This document shows, in pieces, positions 1 to 11,241 of a stretch of 64,000 nucleotides of DNA. The stretch is from Eurosta solidaginis (lineage: Eukaryota > Arthropoda > Insecta > Diptera > Tephritidae). Within the stretch, counting starts at the first letter, position 1, and the number at the start of each line of letters is the position of its first letter. The translations under genes were made by a program, and so were the position numbers. The stretch lies in contig NC_090320.1 of the NCBI RefSeq assembly GCF_040869045.1, positions 251,410,978 through 251,474,977 of the forward strand, read 5' to 3'. The notes under the pieces were generated by a model. The model worked only from the letters and a program-made list of their open reading frames with translations, was not told the origin of the DNA and did not search any database.

Positions 1-924
1 TTCTTGAGCGTTTTTGGAATGGTTTTTCATTTCTTCTGATATGGATACCGTGCTGTACGAAGTACAAAAATTTGGTTACATTCAACTTCTTAAATTTGAA
101 GAAACAATTTTATGCTTATTTATTGTTTTTAATTGTGATAATTTTTTTTTTAATTTCTTAAAAAAATTATTTAAAATGTTTTCACATGAAAAATTATTTC
201 ATTAAAATAACGTTCATATACTTTTAGGCGTACCATTATGTACTACTTACTATTACTAATCAGCTTTAAAAAAATAGCCATTTATTAGTATTAATTAATT
301 AGCAAAAAACAATTGAAAGTTTTTTAAAAACTTTCTAAAAAAAACAGACTTAGCAATCAATAAAAACAAACATACCCACATAAATATAAAATATGAAAAT
401 TAAATGAAAAAAACTTAAAAAAACGTTAAATATGATAAGAAAATTAGTGAAATAAATTTATAACGTTAATGCTTGCATACATACTACGGGTAATAAAAAA
501 ATATAAAAACAAAAATTTAAAGAAAGTAAAATAAATAAATAAATTACACGCATAGTACACTTGCATGTAGAATCACTAAATATCAGCAACATAAATAACC
601 AACCAAACCAGCAGATACAACCAACCGACGGGACAAGTTTACAAAAACCCTACATACACACACAGATACTTACAGATGTTATAAATAAATTGCAAAATAC
701 ATACATACACATACACACAAGCGCATAAATGGCATATAAAAAATATGCATCTAAACTTGTAAGTACTGCATTGTTTCAAACAGCAACAAAAATAATCATA
801 AACATTAAAAATAAAATTAATAAAAAAGTATAGAAAATCACATTTAGTATTAATAGAAAAAAAAAACTAGAAAATGTTTAATATACTTAAATATTAAAAA
901 TAAAATACAGACACACAAACATTA
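1..924. other. AT-rich intergenic, no gene seen
   Basis: Very AT-rich sequence with A-runs and short CA/TA-rich tracts such as ACATACACACAC. The only open frame is a 63-residue low-complexity stretch rich in F, L and N, with no recognisable motif. I see no gene, RNA gene or mobile-element terminus here. Confidence 0.6.
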
Positions 925-1346
925 GGGGGACTCATGTAACCGTATAAATGCCTTATAAAGTGTGTAAACGTATAAATTTATCTAGTGCGTAAACGAGCTG
1001 TCAAATTTTATATGAAAAATCATTTACACAATTTGTATAAATTTACGCGCACATTTCATTGTGTAAACGCGGTAAACTCAAAGGAATGCAACCTTGCAGA
1101 CATTACAGCAGGCATTTTCATCAGAAATCTCCAACATCAGCAAGTAAAGGCGTTTTAGTTTTGATTTTTCACTTAATCTTGGCATTTTTTAATTTGTATA
1201 ACAATCAAAAAAATTTTGCTTGGCAATAATACAGCTGATAAACAATCAAGTTTATCAAGAGTATTACTAGGTGCGTTCATATAACCGCGTGTGTAAATTG
1301 ATATAATTTTACACTTTATAAGTTTATATGCTTTCATGAGTCCCCC
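925..1346. mobile_element. MITE with GGGGGACTCATG ends
   Basis: The left end reads GGGGGACTCATGTAAC and the right end, reverse-complemented, reads GGGGGACTCATGAAAG. Both then continue with related TATAAA and TTATAAAGTGT blocks, giving imperfect terminal inverted repeats of about 40 bp. The 422-bp unit is flanked by TA on both sides (923-924, 1347-1348), the duplication expected of Tc1/mariner-type or related MITEs. The inside holds several GTGTAAACG-like subrepeats and no coding frame. The superfamily is inferred only from the TA duplication. Confidence 0.65.
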
Positions 1347-1348
1347 TA

Positions 1349-2112
1349 TTAAAAAAAAATAAAATTTAAAATACTCCAAATGTCTTCAAAAATTGTTAGG
1401 AAAGTAAGACGAGCGCATACGCGAAGCGGACGGAGCAAAAACATAAGCGGTTTGAATAAAATGTGAAAAGAAAACAAATTTCGAAAACAGCTAAAACATG
1501 TATAGACAACAAAAGAGATGTGTTATTCGAAATTAAAAAAAATTAATTCAATCGATAAGCTGAAACATAAAATAAAATCGTAAAACGATGGAAGCAAAAT
1601 TTAAATTAAATCTTAAACACAATTTTATGCAAGAATCTGCAAAGGGACTTGACATAAAAAATATTTAGGAGAAATAATAAAAAAGAATTTAACATTGAAA
1701 AAAAAAAACCAAAGTGCAAAATTAACTGCAGTGCACCTCCGCTTTGTTTGACAAAAAACAAAAAAGAAACACGAAAAACAAAAACAAATATGATTTAAAT
1801 TTTTTTTAGTAAAAAAAAAACAAGTTAAATAAAAATATATTTATACAACATACAGAGATGTTAACAAAATTTGATACAGGAAAAACATACACACAGGGCC
1901 GCAGAGAGCCGAGCCGGGCCCCTGGGATAGAACGCGGTTACGGGCCCCCATAAAAAATAAACTCAATCCAGTAAAAAAAGTAACATAACAGACATACATT
2001 TTTCAATTTACATTGTCAGTTTTATTTCATATAAAACAAGATTTACTGGAGCACTTACATAAATGAAATTTTAGATTTCATTGTTTGATTTGCTTACATT
2101 AACTTTTTCTAA
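1349..2112. other. AT-rich intergenic with a short GC-rich patch
   Basis: No gene is visible. A GC-rich island at about 1895-1950 (GGGCCGCAGAGAGCC, then GGGCCCCTGGG and CGGGCCCCC) stands out from the poly-A background. It may be a fragment of a short transposon, because a similar GGGCCC-rich patch occurs at 54105-54175, but I could not define ends. Confidence 0.45.
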
Positions 2113-2116
2113 ATAT

Positions 2117-2684
2117 TGTAACGAATTTAATGCAATTCCGCTTATTTGCAACCTTCTACTAACGTTCGAATCACTAAACTGTTGAATAAATAACTCCACT
2201 ATTCAATAATGCACAATGGCCATTATTAAAGTATTTCTCAATAACATTTCTACTGCTCAACAGATAGCGTGCTTAAATCAAACTCATTCTGATCCTCAGC
2301 TTTACTCCTTTTATACTCTGTGATTTCCTCGTTCGCATACTTCTGGGCGTTTCTATTTCTACAATTTACTACTCGTTTACCAGCTATAAATTTCTCAGCT
2401 ATAACTACAGATGCACGATGATTATAGCTTTTCGCATAGCCCATGCGCGTGTATATGTGAGTGATACTTCCACAGATGATTGCCTACTTTTGGGAGTATC
2501 TCAGATATAGCATGTGTTTGTGCTGTTCTCTCCGCTGCTTGTATGGACATATGTGTAGACATAATGATTAATTTGTTTACGTAGATACAAGTGTGGCAGC
2601 TTGCTTTATTGTTGTTGTTGCTTTATTTACTTAGTTTCAGATTAGTTATGTGAGTATCACTTAGTGTCACTAATATTCGTCACA
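2117..2684 (-). repeat. Solo LTR, related to Element A LTRs
   Basis: The sequence starts TGTAACGAATTTAATGC and ends TTCGTCACA. It is the reverse complement of an LTR clearly related to those of Element A (shared blocks: AAACTGTTGAATAAATAACTCC, read in two pieces, GGCCATTATTAAAGTA, CACATATGT). It is flanked by ATAT on both sides (2113-2116 and 2685-2688), a 4-bp duplication typical of Ty3/gypsy integration. At 568 bp it is shorter than the 724-734-bp Element A LTRs and differs at many positions, so it belongs to a diverged subfamily. No internal region remains, so it arose by LTR-LTR recombination. Confidence 0.82.
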
Positions 2685-2688
2685 ATAT

Positions 2689-3377
2689 GTACATTTTAAG
2701 AGGTTGAATCAGCCAAGGAAAACCTGCCGTGCTATTTGGTCTGCGAATATGGAAATTACCGATTCAAAACTTATGCTGCGAGCAAGGCTGGACTCCAACG
2801 CCAATGTTCCAAGGCTTGTCAAGCGATTTTGACTCATATTAGAACGTAAAAAAATTGTCACTCGAGACAATAGACTAAAAAAACCTGAAGAATGCCGAAT
2901 AAAAGATAAAAAATATATTTGATTTGAAAACATTTTCAAATAAAAAATACATTTTATTTTTGGATTCGTGATTCATTCAAATATAAATCACGCAACCCTG
3001 CTAGTATATAATGATCAGCATTTTTGCTACCAGAAAGTCATTGTTTTCTATGGAAGACAAAAATTTCCCTTTTACTAAATTTTACAGTGAAAAACCCCTT
3101 AAAAGGCTATTTTCCCCAAATCTGGCGTCACCGATTTGAATAAGTTCATATTCTATAGACAAAATTTTTAGAAATATTTTTTAAACCGGAATAGGAGCGC
3201 CGCAAAATATTTTTTTGGAACCCATTTATGATTCAAATTTTAAGAACAGTAACCATTTGGAGATTACGTAGTGATAATTTTAATTTGGTACTAACTTTAA
3301 TTGACCAATTGAAGTGGTTATAAGGTCGTTATGTCCGTTGACTTTTTTTGAAAAGTTTGTTATTTCAATTGAACTTA
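2689..3377. other. No gene seen
   Basis: AT-rich sequence between the solo LTR and the SINE. The open frame at 2709-2939 (minus) has no motif I recognise and looks like chance. No mobile-element end was found. Confidence 0.45.
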
Positions 3378-3394
3378 TGGCCATTTGATGTGAT

Positions 3395-3737
3395 GGTAGC
3401 GTGCTCCGCCTACCACACCGAAGACCCTGCTTCACGCCCCGGGCAAAGCAACATCAAGATTTTAAAAACAAGTTTTTTCAATTAGAAGAAAATTTTTCTA
3501 AGCGGGGTCGCCCCTCGGCAGTGTTTGACAAGCACTCCGAGTGTATTTCTGCCATGAAAAGCTTTCAGCGAAAACTCATCTGCCTTGCAGATGCCGTTTG
3601 GAGTCGGCGTAAAACAAGTAGGCCCCGTCCCGCCAATTTGTAGGAAAAATTAAAAGGAGCACTACGCAAATTGGAAGATAAGCTCGGCCTTAAATCTCTT
3701 TGGAGGTTATCGCGCCTTTCATTTATTTTTTTTTGTA
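3395..3737 (+). mobile_element. tRNA-like SINE
   Basis: Begins GGTAGCGTGCTCCGCC, a pol III A-box-like head, followed about 35 bases on by a degenerate B-box region (GCTTCACGCCCC). A body with the blocks CTAAGCGGGGTCGCCCC, GCACTCCGAGTGTATTTC and CTTGCAGATGCCG leads to a T-rich tail (TTTATTTTTTTTTG). The flanks carry a near-perfect 17-bp duplication (TGGCCATTTGATGTGAT at 3378-3394, TGTCCATTTGAAGTGAT at 3738-3754; two mismatches), as expected of LINE-driven retroposition. I associate this family with tephritid and related fly genomes. The 80-aa frame inside it is not a gene. Confidence 0.75.
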
Positions 3738-3754
3738 TGTCCATTTGAAGTGAT

Positions 3755-4169
3755 ATAAGGTCGATTGACGTTATGGCCGTTAGCCTTAGTTCACAGCACC
3801 TATGTTTGTTTTTCGTTTAAATGTTCAAGTATGTATATTGAGTTTTCAAGCCTTTTTTTTTTTGGTCAGGCTTTTTTTTCAGATACAGATACCAATTTAT
3901 CTGTTTATGAATAATTAGAAGGAAATATAAGATTCGATTAGAAATTTTTTGAATCATAATTGATTACTAAGAAACGGCCAAAGAAATGACAAGGCCAGGA
4001 CCGTTCACAATGTCGATGCCGATTTATGTGACGCGCTCTATACAATTTTTTTACGCCTTGACATTTTTTGTTTCACGACGTAAACTCGCTAAGCATTTGT
4101 CGCCTGAGAGTGCAAAGTAGATAGTTCCAGGTCGGATAAACATCCGGTGCGTTCCGGAAATTATTAATG
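3755..4169. other. No gene seen
   Basis: AT-rich spacer between the SINE and the interrupted solo LTR. No motif, repeat end or convincing frame was found. Confidence 0.45.
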
Positions 4170-4173
4170 ATAT

Positions 4174-4703
4174 TGTTACGAATTTACTTGCAAATCCTCT
4201 TATTTGCCCTTTTGCTAAGTTCGTATCACTAAACTGTTGAATAAATAACTCCAATATTGAATAATGGAAAAATGGCCTTTATTAAAGTACTTCACAATAA
4301 CACTTATACTTTGCAACTAGCTGGCTTAATAACCAAACTGATTGATAGCTCAAATGAAACTCTACTATTGCCCGACAGATTGCGTGCTTAATCAATAACT
4401 GCTTAATAGCTCAAATCAGACTGAATTTCCAGCGCCTCTACATTTGCTGCCTTTTATACTCTCTGATTTCAACGTTCGCATCTTCTAGGCGCTTCCATTT
4501 CCAGAATCTACTAGTTGACATTAGCTCTCAAATTTCTCAGCTGTAACTACAATTGCACGATTTTATAGCTTCTCTCATTGCATACTTTCAGGAGTATCTC
4601 AGATATATGCATGTGTTTGTGCATTGATTCTCCGCTGCTCGTATACGTACATGGTACATATGTGTAGACGCAATTATGATTCGTTTATGTAGATACATAA
4701 TAG
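4174..4703 (-). repeat. Left part of an interrupted reversed solo LTR
   Basis: Begins TGTTACGAATTTACTTGC and reads as the reverse complement of an Element A-like LTR (CACTAAACTGTTGAATAAAT, GGCCTTTATTAAAGTAC) until it breaks off at GATACATAATAG, where Element A starts. ATAT precedes it (4170-4173). The same ATAT follows the LTR remnant ending at 12432, so the two parts belong to one insertion that was later split by the tandem array and by Element A. The far end is described in the entry at 12346-12432. Confidence 0.75.
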
Positions 4704-5427
4704 TGTCACGGATATTAGCATCACTAAGTTATCCCATCACTAAGGCGATGCTAAGGCCATGCCAAGCAGTATTTACGTTAATAATCAAATCAAGTATACA
4801 CATATATAAGGCAGCCCAGAGAGATGTCACACACAGATGCATTTACTTATACGCCTATGTGCGCGCGAGAGACTGTAAACTACAAACATTCACATCAATA
4901 ATTCAATCTTTATGTATCTACATAAACGAATAAATAATTGCGTCTACACATATGTACCATGTACGAATACGAGCAGCGCAATGCGCAAACACATGCATAT
5001 ATCTGAGAAGTTTGATAGCTACTGGACTAGTAGATTCTGGAAGCGCCTAAAAGATGTATAAAATTGTGAAATTTTAGTTATAGCTGAGAAGTTTGAGAGC
5101 TCATGGACATTCTGGAAAAATGCAAACGAGGAAACCAAAGGGTATAAAAGGCAACAGATGAAGAGGCGCTGTAATTCAGTTTGAGTTGAGCAATCAATCA
5201 GTTATTGATTAAGCACGCGATCTGGCGGCCAATAGTAGAGTTCAATTTGAGTTATCAATCAGTTTGGTTATTAAGCCAGCGAGTAGCAAAGTATAAGTGT
5301 CGTTGTGAAGTACTTTAATAAAGGCCATTTTTACATTATTCAATATTGGAGTTATTTATTCAACAGTTTAGTGATTCGAACTTAGCAGAGGATTGCAAAT
5401 AAGAGGATTTGCAGCAAATTCGTTACA
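4704..5427 (+). repeat. 5' LTR of Element A
   Basis: Starts TGTCACGGATATTAGC and ends CAAATTCGTTACA, with TG...CA termini. It contains TATAAAAG at 5143-5150, an initiator-like TCAGTT at 5176-5181 about 35 bases downstream, and an AATAAA polyadenylation signal at 5317-5322. U3, R and U5 are therefore plausibly arranged around position 5178. The 3' LTR copy has the same signals. Confidence 0.9.
5143..5181 (+). promoter_or_regulatory. Predicted LTR promoter: TATA box plus initiator
   Basis: TATAAAAG at 5143-5150 and TCAGTT at 5176-5181 are spaced as in a standard fly TATA/Inr promoter, inside the 5' LTR. The equivalent TATAAAAG lies at 10974-10981 in the 3' LTR, which could drive transcription out into the tandem array. 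Confidence 0.6.
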
Positions 5428-5428
5428 A

Positions 5429-5445
5429 TTGGTGTCAGAAGAGGA
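5429..5445 (+). other. Primer-binding site of Element A
   Basis: Directly after the 5' LTR the sequence reads TTGGTGTCAGAAGAGG. The TGGTGTCAGAAG core has the TGG start expected of a site complementary to the 3' end of a tRNA. A tRNA-Leu-type primer is plausible, as reported for some gypsy-group elements, but I could not check this. Confidence 0.6.
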
Positions 5446-5478
5446 ATTGTTGAATAAATTCTAGAGGACAACAAGGAC

Positions 5479-6864
5479 ATGGCAAAGTTAAGTGAATTGA
5501 AGATCCCGCAACTGAAGAAGGAGTTGGAGAACCGTGGATTGAATACAACCGGCATTAAACTCGAACTTCAGGCACGACTACAAGAGGCAATGGAATTAGA
5601 AGGAATTGACGTGGAAGAGTATGTCTTTCATCTTGATGGCGATGAGACAACAAAATTGGAGGAGAAAAATGAAACACCGCAGACAATGGCGAACACAGAC
5701 TTGCACATGATATTGGCTGCAATATCGGCACAAATGTCCGAAAAGTCATCACAAATATCCACCAACATGTCATCTCAACTGGAATCGCAAAAGACAGATA
5801 TAACATCTAAGATGGAAACACAACTAGAAGAACAGAAAACGTATATGTCATCTCAACTAGAATAACAGAAAACGTATATGTCATCACAGATGGAATCCCA
5901 AGAGACACGTATAACATCAAAGATTGAAGCACAAGAAACGCGTATTTCGGAAATGTCAGCACAGATATCATCTCAGATCTCCACACAACTAGAAGAGCAG
6001 GAAGCCCGTATATCATCTAAACTGGAAGCGCATATGGAAGAAAAACTAACCCAGTTTCATGAAGGCTTCAGTGGTCGACAGGATAAAATCGAGGCCGAGG
6101 TGGATGCTTTGAGAGGACGTATCGAGCAGTTACAACTAGATCGTCCAGCAGTTTCAGCGAATAATCCAAAGGTAAAAACATCATCCTTTGACGGTTCTGT
6201 TCCTTTCCAGGTCTTTAAGCTACAGTTTGAGAAGACCGCAGCGGTGAACAACTGGAATGTGGAAGATAAAGTTGCCGCACTCTTCGTGGCATTGAAGGGA
6301 CCAGCAGCGGAAATCCTACAGACGATTCCCGAAGGAGAGCGGAACAATTATGAAGCATTGATGGCTGCTGTAGAACGACGTTATGGAAGCGAGCATAGAA
6401 AACAGATATTCCAAATTGAGTTGCAAAACTGCTACCAAAAAGCAAATGAGACATTGCAGGAGTTTGCTTCAGATGTTGAAAGGTTGGCTCATCTCGCAAA
6501 TGCGGATGCACCCGTGGAATACACCGAGAGGGTAAAAATCCAGAGTTTTATAAATGGCATACGAGACGTGGAAACGAAGCGAGCTACATACGCAAACCCA
6601 AAACTGACATTTGCTGAAACGGTATCACATGCATTGACTCAGGAAACGGCCTCACTATTGAGTAAACAAGCATACAAAGCTCATCGTGTGGAAGTGGAAA
6701 GACCAGATTGGGTAGACACAATTTTGGAAGCACTCAAGAGATCACAACAGAAAAATGCCGGAGTGATTAAATGTTTCAAGTGCGGCAACCCAGGTCATAT
6801 TGCACGACATTGCAGCACCGGTCCCAATAGCTCCAACAATGTGGGTTGTCGTAAACGCAGATGA
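5479..6864 (+). pseudogene. Element A gag (SAP-like N-terminus, coiled region, zinc knuckle), interrupted
   Basis: Structural protein that would package the element's RNA in cytoplasmic particles. The first ~40 residues (LSELKIPQLKKELENRGL) look like a SAP helix-turn-helix domain. They are followed by a long stretch of repeated SSQLE/SSQME and EEQ units, rich in Q, S and E and likely coiled. A capsid-like region follows (VPFQVFKLQFEKTAAVNNW, near residue 230 of the uninterrupted frame). Near the C-terminus there is one CCHC zinc knuckle, CFKCGNPGHIARHC. A TAA at 5863-5865 interrupts the frame; the frame is otherwise unchanged on both sides. It ends in two consecutive TGA codons at 6862-6867, after which the same frame stays open into protease. 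Whether those stops are natural or decay is unclear. Confidence 0.85.
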
Positions 6865-7008
6865 TGAGCAAATCTCCAAGACCACTCAATCGTTAAACTA
6901 AATCGAGTCAGCTGCAAGGGGCGACAGCTGGCTCCCGCAATTGAACGTCCCATAATCTCTATCTCGCAGATTGGAAGAGGATCGAGCAATCTTACTGTTG
7001 GAGGACAT

Positions 7009-7713
7009 GTGGACGGAAAGGAACGTTTACTGACTTTAGATACGGGTGTATCTCATTCCATCATTCGAGCGGATTTAGTCAACAAAAAGATAAGACCATT
7101 GCTTGGAGCAAGATTACGTACAGCCACGGGAGAGGACACCCAGGTAATTGGAGAAGTAGAATGTGAAGTCGCAATTGGCAACGTCACGGTAGTACACAAT
7201 TTTATAGTGGCAGAAATTGTTGATGAAATCATAATTGGAGTGGACTTCTTAATCGACCAGGGCATCAAGATCGACATGCAAAGCAAGACGATGCGATATA
7301 AAAACATGGATGTACCACTTAATTTCGGCTACGAGAGAGGCTACAGCAGTAACCGAGTGCTGGTGGAAGAGAGTCAGCGAATACCACCAAAATCCGAAGC
7401 AGTCATCTGGGCAAAGGTTGATGGAGATTGTGGGACAAACAAATTGTGGGTTGTCGAAGCAGCAAACAAATCAGCAATGAACATACTTGTAGGAAGAACC
7501 CTGGCTATGACAAAACAAGATGGACGCATTCTGGTAAGAGTACTCAATGAGTTCAAGTCACCACTCAAACTGACTAAAGGAGCTATTTTGGGAAGATGCC
7601 AAGAGGCTGAAGTAGTTATTAACTGTGAACAGCTCCAGGAACACGTTTCAACTAGTAATACTGATCTTTCAAATGACATAACGGCATGGACACAGGGGCT
7701 AGAGGAAGCATAG
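7009..7713 (+). pseudogene. Element A pol, protease region
   Basis: Aspartic protease part of pol, which would cleave the polyprotein. LLTLDTGVSHSII carries the catalytic DTG near residue 11, and the later IIIGVDFLIDQGI is the usual hydrophobic flap/ILG-like block. It shares frame 1 with gag and with the RT segment that follows. A TAG at 7711-7713 separates it from RT without a frame change. It lacks an ATG context of its own and would be made as part of a fusion. Confidence 0.82.
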
Positions 7714-8340
7714 CAGAGTAAGGCAAAACAACTGCTCCTGAAGTACGCGAACATATTTGACCAGGATGGTTCCAAACCAGGCCGCACCAATGTTGTGAAA
7801 CATCAAATTGACACTGGTGATGCGAGGCCGATCCGTCAAGCTCCACGTAGTGTTCCACTGGCGAAGCGGGAAGTTGTGAGTCAAATCATACAAGAAATGA
7901 TCGACAGCGGCGTCATCGAACCATCAGCGAGTCCATGGAGCTCACCGGTAGTACTTGTAAAGAAGAAGGATGGAAAAATGAGGTTTTGCGTGGACTACCG
8001 GAAGTTGAATGACTTAACGAAAAAGGATAGCTACCCATTGCCAAGAATTGACGACACTCTGGACTCGCTATCTGGTACGAAATGGCTTTCCACGCTGGAT
8101 TTGAAAAGCGGCTACTGGCAAGTTGAAGTGAAGGAGGAAGATAAAGAGAAAACAGCCTTCAGTGTGGGTGATGGTCTTTGGCAATTTACAGTGATGCCTT
8201 TTGAACTTTGTAATGCACCAGCTACTTTTGAGACTCATGGACCAGGTATTGAAAGGACTACATTGGAAAACATGCTTTTGTGTACCTGGACGACATCATC
8301 GTATTGGGCAAGAACTTTGATGAACATCTTAAAAACTTAG
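7714..8340 (+). pseudogene. Element A pol, N-terminal reverse transcriptase
   Basis: RT fingers and palm. IDTGDARPIRQAPRSVP, VVLVKKKDGKMRFCVDYRKLN and STLDLKSGYWQVEV (first catalytic Asp in LDL) are typical Ty3/gypsy RT blocks 1-3. In the next block (MPFELCNAPATFE) the expected Gly of the FGLCNAPATF motif is Glu. Beyond about 8215 the frame is lost: the YLDD block continues in a different frame from 8280. The frame changes are not explained by one indel, since the stretch 8215-8275 matches RT in a third frame. Confidence 0.82.
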
Positions 8341-10010
8341 ATGAAGTTTTCCAGAGAATAGCTGGCGCTGGTCTGAAGTTAAGTCCCAAAAAGTGTGCGC
8401 TGTTTAAAAAGGAAGTAAATTATTTGGGTCACAAGGTAACGACAGAAAGTATCCGTACAGCGAATGAAAAGATAGAGGCAGTCAAGGATTGGCCAAGACC
8501 ACAGAATCTGCATGAATTGAGAAGTTTCCTTGGGCTGTGCACATATTACCGCCGATTTGTACCAAATTTTGCCAGCGTAGCCCATAGTCTCCACGAGCTA
8601 ACAAGAAAAAATAAAGCTTTTGAATGGAAGAAGAAGCAAGAAGTAGCTTTCCAAACATTGAAAGAGCGTTTGTGCACTGCCCCAATGTTGGCATATCCGA
8701 TTCCAGGAGCAACATTTATTCTAGATACAGATGCGAGCGGATATGCTATAGGAGGCGTTTTATCACAACTGGTCGATGGACAGGAGAAGGTAGTTGCATA
8801 TTACAGCCGTTCGATTGGAAAACCAGAAAGGAACTACTGCGTTACGCGGAGAGAGCTGTTGGCATTGGTAGAGTGCATTAAACATTTTCACAAATACCTC
8901 TACGCCCAGCGATTCCGTGTCAGGACAGATCACGCAGCTTTAAAATGGCTTCTGCAGTTCCGTAATCCGGAAGGACAATTGGCACGGTGGATCGAGCGAC
9001 TCCAAAGCTATGACTTTTCCATTGAGCATCGAAAAGGTAGTAACCATGGAAATGCTGATGCAATGTCACGAAGACCATGTAGTTTGGAATGCAAGCACTG
9101 TTCAAAAGCAGAGGCTAAAGAAGACATTATAGATGTCCGGCTAATGAATATAACATGTACAGATGAATGGGACAAGGAACAGCTAAGAAAGTGCCAGCTA
9201 GAAGATGCAGATCTGTCACGTGTTATGCAAGGGCTCGAACGAAATGAAAGACCAAACAGAGAAGAGATGTCAGCAGAGAGTCCCATTGCGAAGTCATATT
9301 GGGCACAGTGGAACAGTTTAGAATTGATATCCGGTTGCCTTCATCGAGTATGGGAGAGTGAGGATGGTAAATACAAGAATAAACTGATAGTTGTTCCCAG
9401 AAAGAGGATTCCTGACGTGCTCAGCGAGCTGCATAATGGTCCAAGCGGAGGTCATCTTGGAATCACGAAGACGCTCGAGAAGATTAAACAGAGATTCTAT
9501 TGGGTTGGTTGCCGTCAGTCGGTCACTGAGTGGATTGCGAACTGCGAGGTTTGCAGCATAGCGAAAGGGCCCAGAACACGAAGTCATGGCCAGATGAAGC
9601 AATATAACTCAGGTGCGCCATTTGAAAGGATCGCCATGGATGTCGCAGGTCCATTTCCTACTAGCAATCGCGGAAACAAATACGTACTGGTGGTTATGGA
9701 TTATTTCAGTAAATGGCCAGAGGTATACCCAATCCCAAACCAAGAAGCAGAAACAGTAGCAGAAGTGGTTAAAAACGAATGGGTTGCAAGGTATGGTGTA
9801 CCAATGGAGTTACATTCTGACCAAGGCAGGAATTTCGAATCAGCTGTGTTCCAGGAAATGTGTAAGTCATTGGGCATTCGAAAAACACGGACAACTGCAT
9901 TGCATCCTCAATCCGATGGTATGGTAGAACGATTCAATAGAACATTGGAGGAGCACTTAAGGAAAGTAGTAGACAAGTACCATAAAGAATGGGATACCCG
10001 CATACCATAA
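8280..10010 (+). pseudogene. Element A pol: RT end, RNase H and integrase
   Basis: Long open segment of pol. It begins at the RT active site MYLDDIIVLG. RT thumb and RNase H follow: ILDTDASGYAIGGVLSQ, then RRELLALVECIKHFHKYLY and VRTDHAALKWLL, carrying the acidic RNase H residues. Integrase comes next: the HHCC finger (HNGPSGGHLG with CEVC), then the catalytic core with Asp in IAMDVAGPFP, Asp in LHSDQGRNFES and Glu in MVERFNRTLEEHL. The segment stops at a TAA (10008-10010). The same frame resumes directly afterwards. Confidence 0.88.
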
Positions 10011-10496
10011 TTATTGATGGCTTACCGATCAGCAGTGCATGAGACAACGGGCCAAACCCCTGCAAAAGTAATTTTTGGCAATGACCTTAGACTGCCAGCT
10101 GATTTGAAGTTTGGGATAGATGCCAATGCGGAGAGAAATGTCAGGAAATCCACTAGTGATTTGTAAGAAGAGCTAAGAGAAATACATGATCTGATAAGGC
10201 AACGAACAAAGATTATGAGTGACAAGATGAAAGCCAGATATGATAAAGCAATTAATTCAGAAGGTTTTCCGGAAGGAGATTTGGTGCGGTTATACAACCC
10301 ACAACGTAAAAAAGGTTTGTCCCCGAAATTGCAGTGTAATTGGGAAGGCCCAAACAAAGTTGTAAAACGGATCAACGATGTAGTGTACCGCATACAACCC
10401 ATCGGTAAACCACGAACCAAAATGAAAGTGGTCCATTTGGAAAGGCTGGCAACGTTTAGATCGAGAGATTTGTCTGATCGGGACGATCAGACTTAG
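10011..10496 (+). pseudogene. Element A pol, integrase C-terminus
   Basis: Continues integrase in the same frame after the TAA at 10008. It has the conserved AYRSAVHETTGQTPAKVIFG block and then, after another TAA (10164-10166), an SH3-like/GPY-type C-terminal module with WEGPNKVVKRINDVVYRIQ and KVVHLERLA. It ends in a natural-looking TAG just before the polypurine tract. A perfect 8-bp hairpin sits in the last codons. Confidence 0.8.
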
Positions 10497-10507
10497 GTGG
10501 AGGGCAG
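10496..10507 (+). other. Polypurine tract of Element A
   Basis: GGTGGAGGGCAG lies immediately upstream of the 3' LTR start (TGTCACGG at 10508), in the position and with the purine bias of a plus-strand primer. Confidence 0.65.
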
Positions 10508-11241
10508 TGTCACGGATATTAGCATCACTAAGTTATCCCATCACTAAGGCGATGCTAAGGCCATGCCAAGCAGTATTTACGTTAATAATCAAATCAAGTA
10601 TACACATATATAAGGCATCCCAGAGAGATGTCACACACAGATGCATTTACTTATACGCCTATGTGCGCGCGAGAGACTGTAAACTACAAACATTCACATC
10701 AATAATTCAATCTTTATGTATCTACATAAACGAATAAATAATTGCGTCTACACATATGTACCATGTACGAATACGAGCAGCGGAGAGTCAATGCGCAAAC
10801 CCATGCATATATCTGAGAAGTTTGAGAGCTACTGGACTAGTAGATTCTGGAAGCGCCTAAAAGATGTATAAAATTGTGCAATTTTAGTTATAGCTGAGAA
10901 GTTTGAGAGCTCATGGACAATGCTAGTACATTCTGGAAAAATGCGAACGAGGAAACCAAAGGGTATAAAAGGCAACAGATGAAGAGGCGCTGTAATTCAG
11001 TTTGAGTTGAGCTATCAATCAGTTTTAAGCACGCGATCTGGCGGCCAATAGTAGAGTTTCATTTGAGTTATCAGTCAGTTTGGTTATTAAGCCAGCGAGT
11101 AGAAAAATATAAGTGTTTTTGTGAAGTACTTTAATAAAGGCCATTTTTCCATTATTCAATATTGGAGTTATTTATTCAACAGTTTAGTGATTCGAACCTA
11201 GCAAAAGGGCAAATAAGAAGATTTGCAGCAAATTCGTTACA
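10508..11241 (+). repeat. 3' LTR of Element A
   Basis: TGTCACGGATATTAGC ... AAATTCGTTACA, 734 bp. It is colinear with the 5' LTR apart from scattered substitutions and a few indels, including extra GAGAGT-like and ATGCTAGTAC-like insertions. It is followed by ATAG, the target duplication. Confidence 0.9.

Larger units (their letters stand above)
4704..11241 (+). mobile_element. Element A: full-length gypsy-type LTR retrotransposon, degraded coding
   Basis: A complete element bounded by two direct LTRs (4704-5427 and 10508-11241), both TGT...ACA. It is flanked by the 4-bp duplication ATAG (4700-4703 and 11242-11245). The order is LTR, primer-binding site, gag, protease, RT, RNase H, integrase, polypurine tract, LTR, which is the Ty3/gypsy arrangement, with no env. 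Coding is broken by stops at 5863, 6862, 6865, 7711, 10008 and 10164 and by frame changes near 8215-8280, so this copy cannot encode its own proteins. The LTRs differ by a handful of substitutions plus several small indels (for example an 11-base gap near 5110), so the insertion is fairly recent but not new. It landed beside the reversed solo LTR of its own broad family. Confidence 0.92.

Noticed and set aside
3401..3643. 80-aa frame in the SINE
   Set aside because: It lies wholly within a SINE body with a pol III-like head and T-tail and a 17-bp duplication; no protein family signal.
4676..4933. 85-aa frame repeated at 10507-10737
   Set aside because: It is LTR sequence of Element A, present in both LTRs; shared because of the repeat, not because of a gene.
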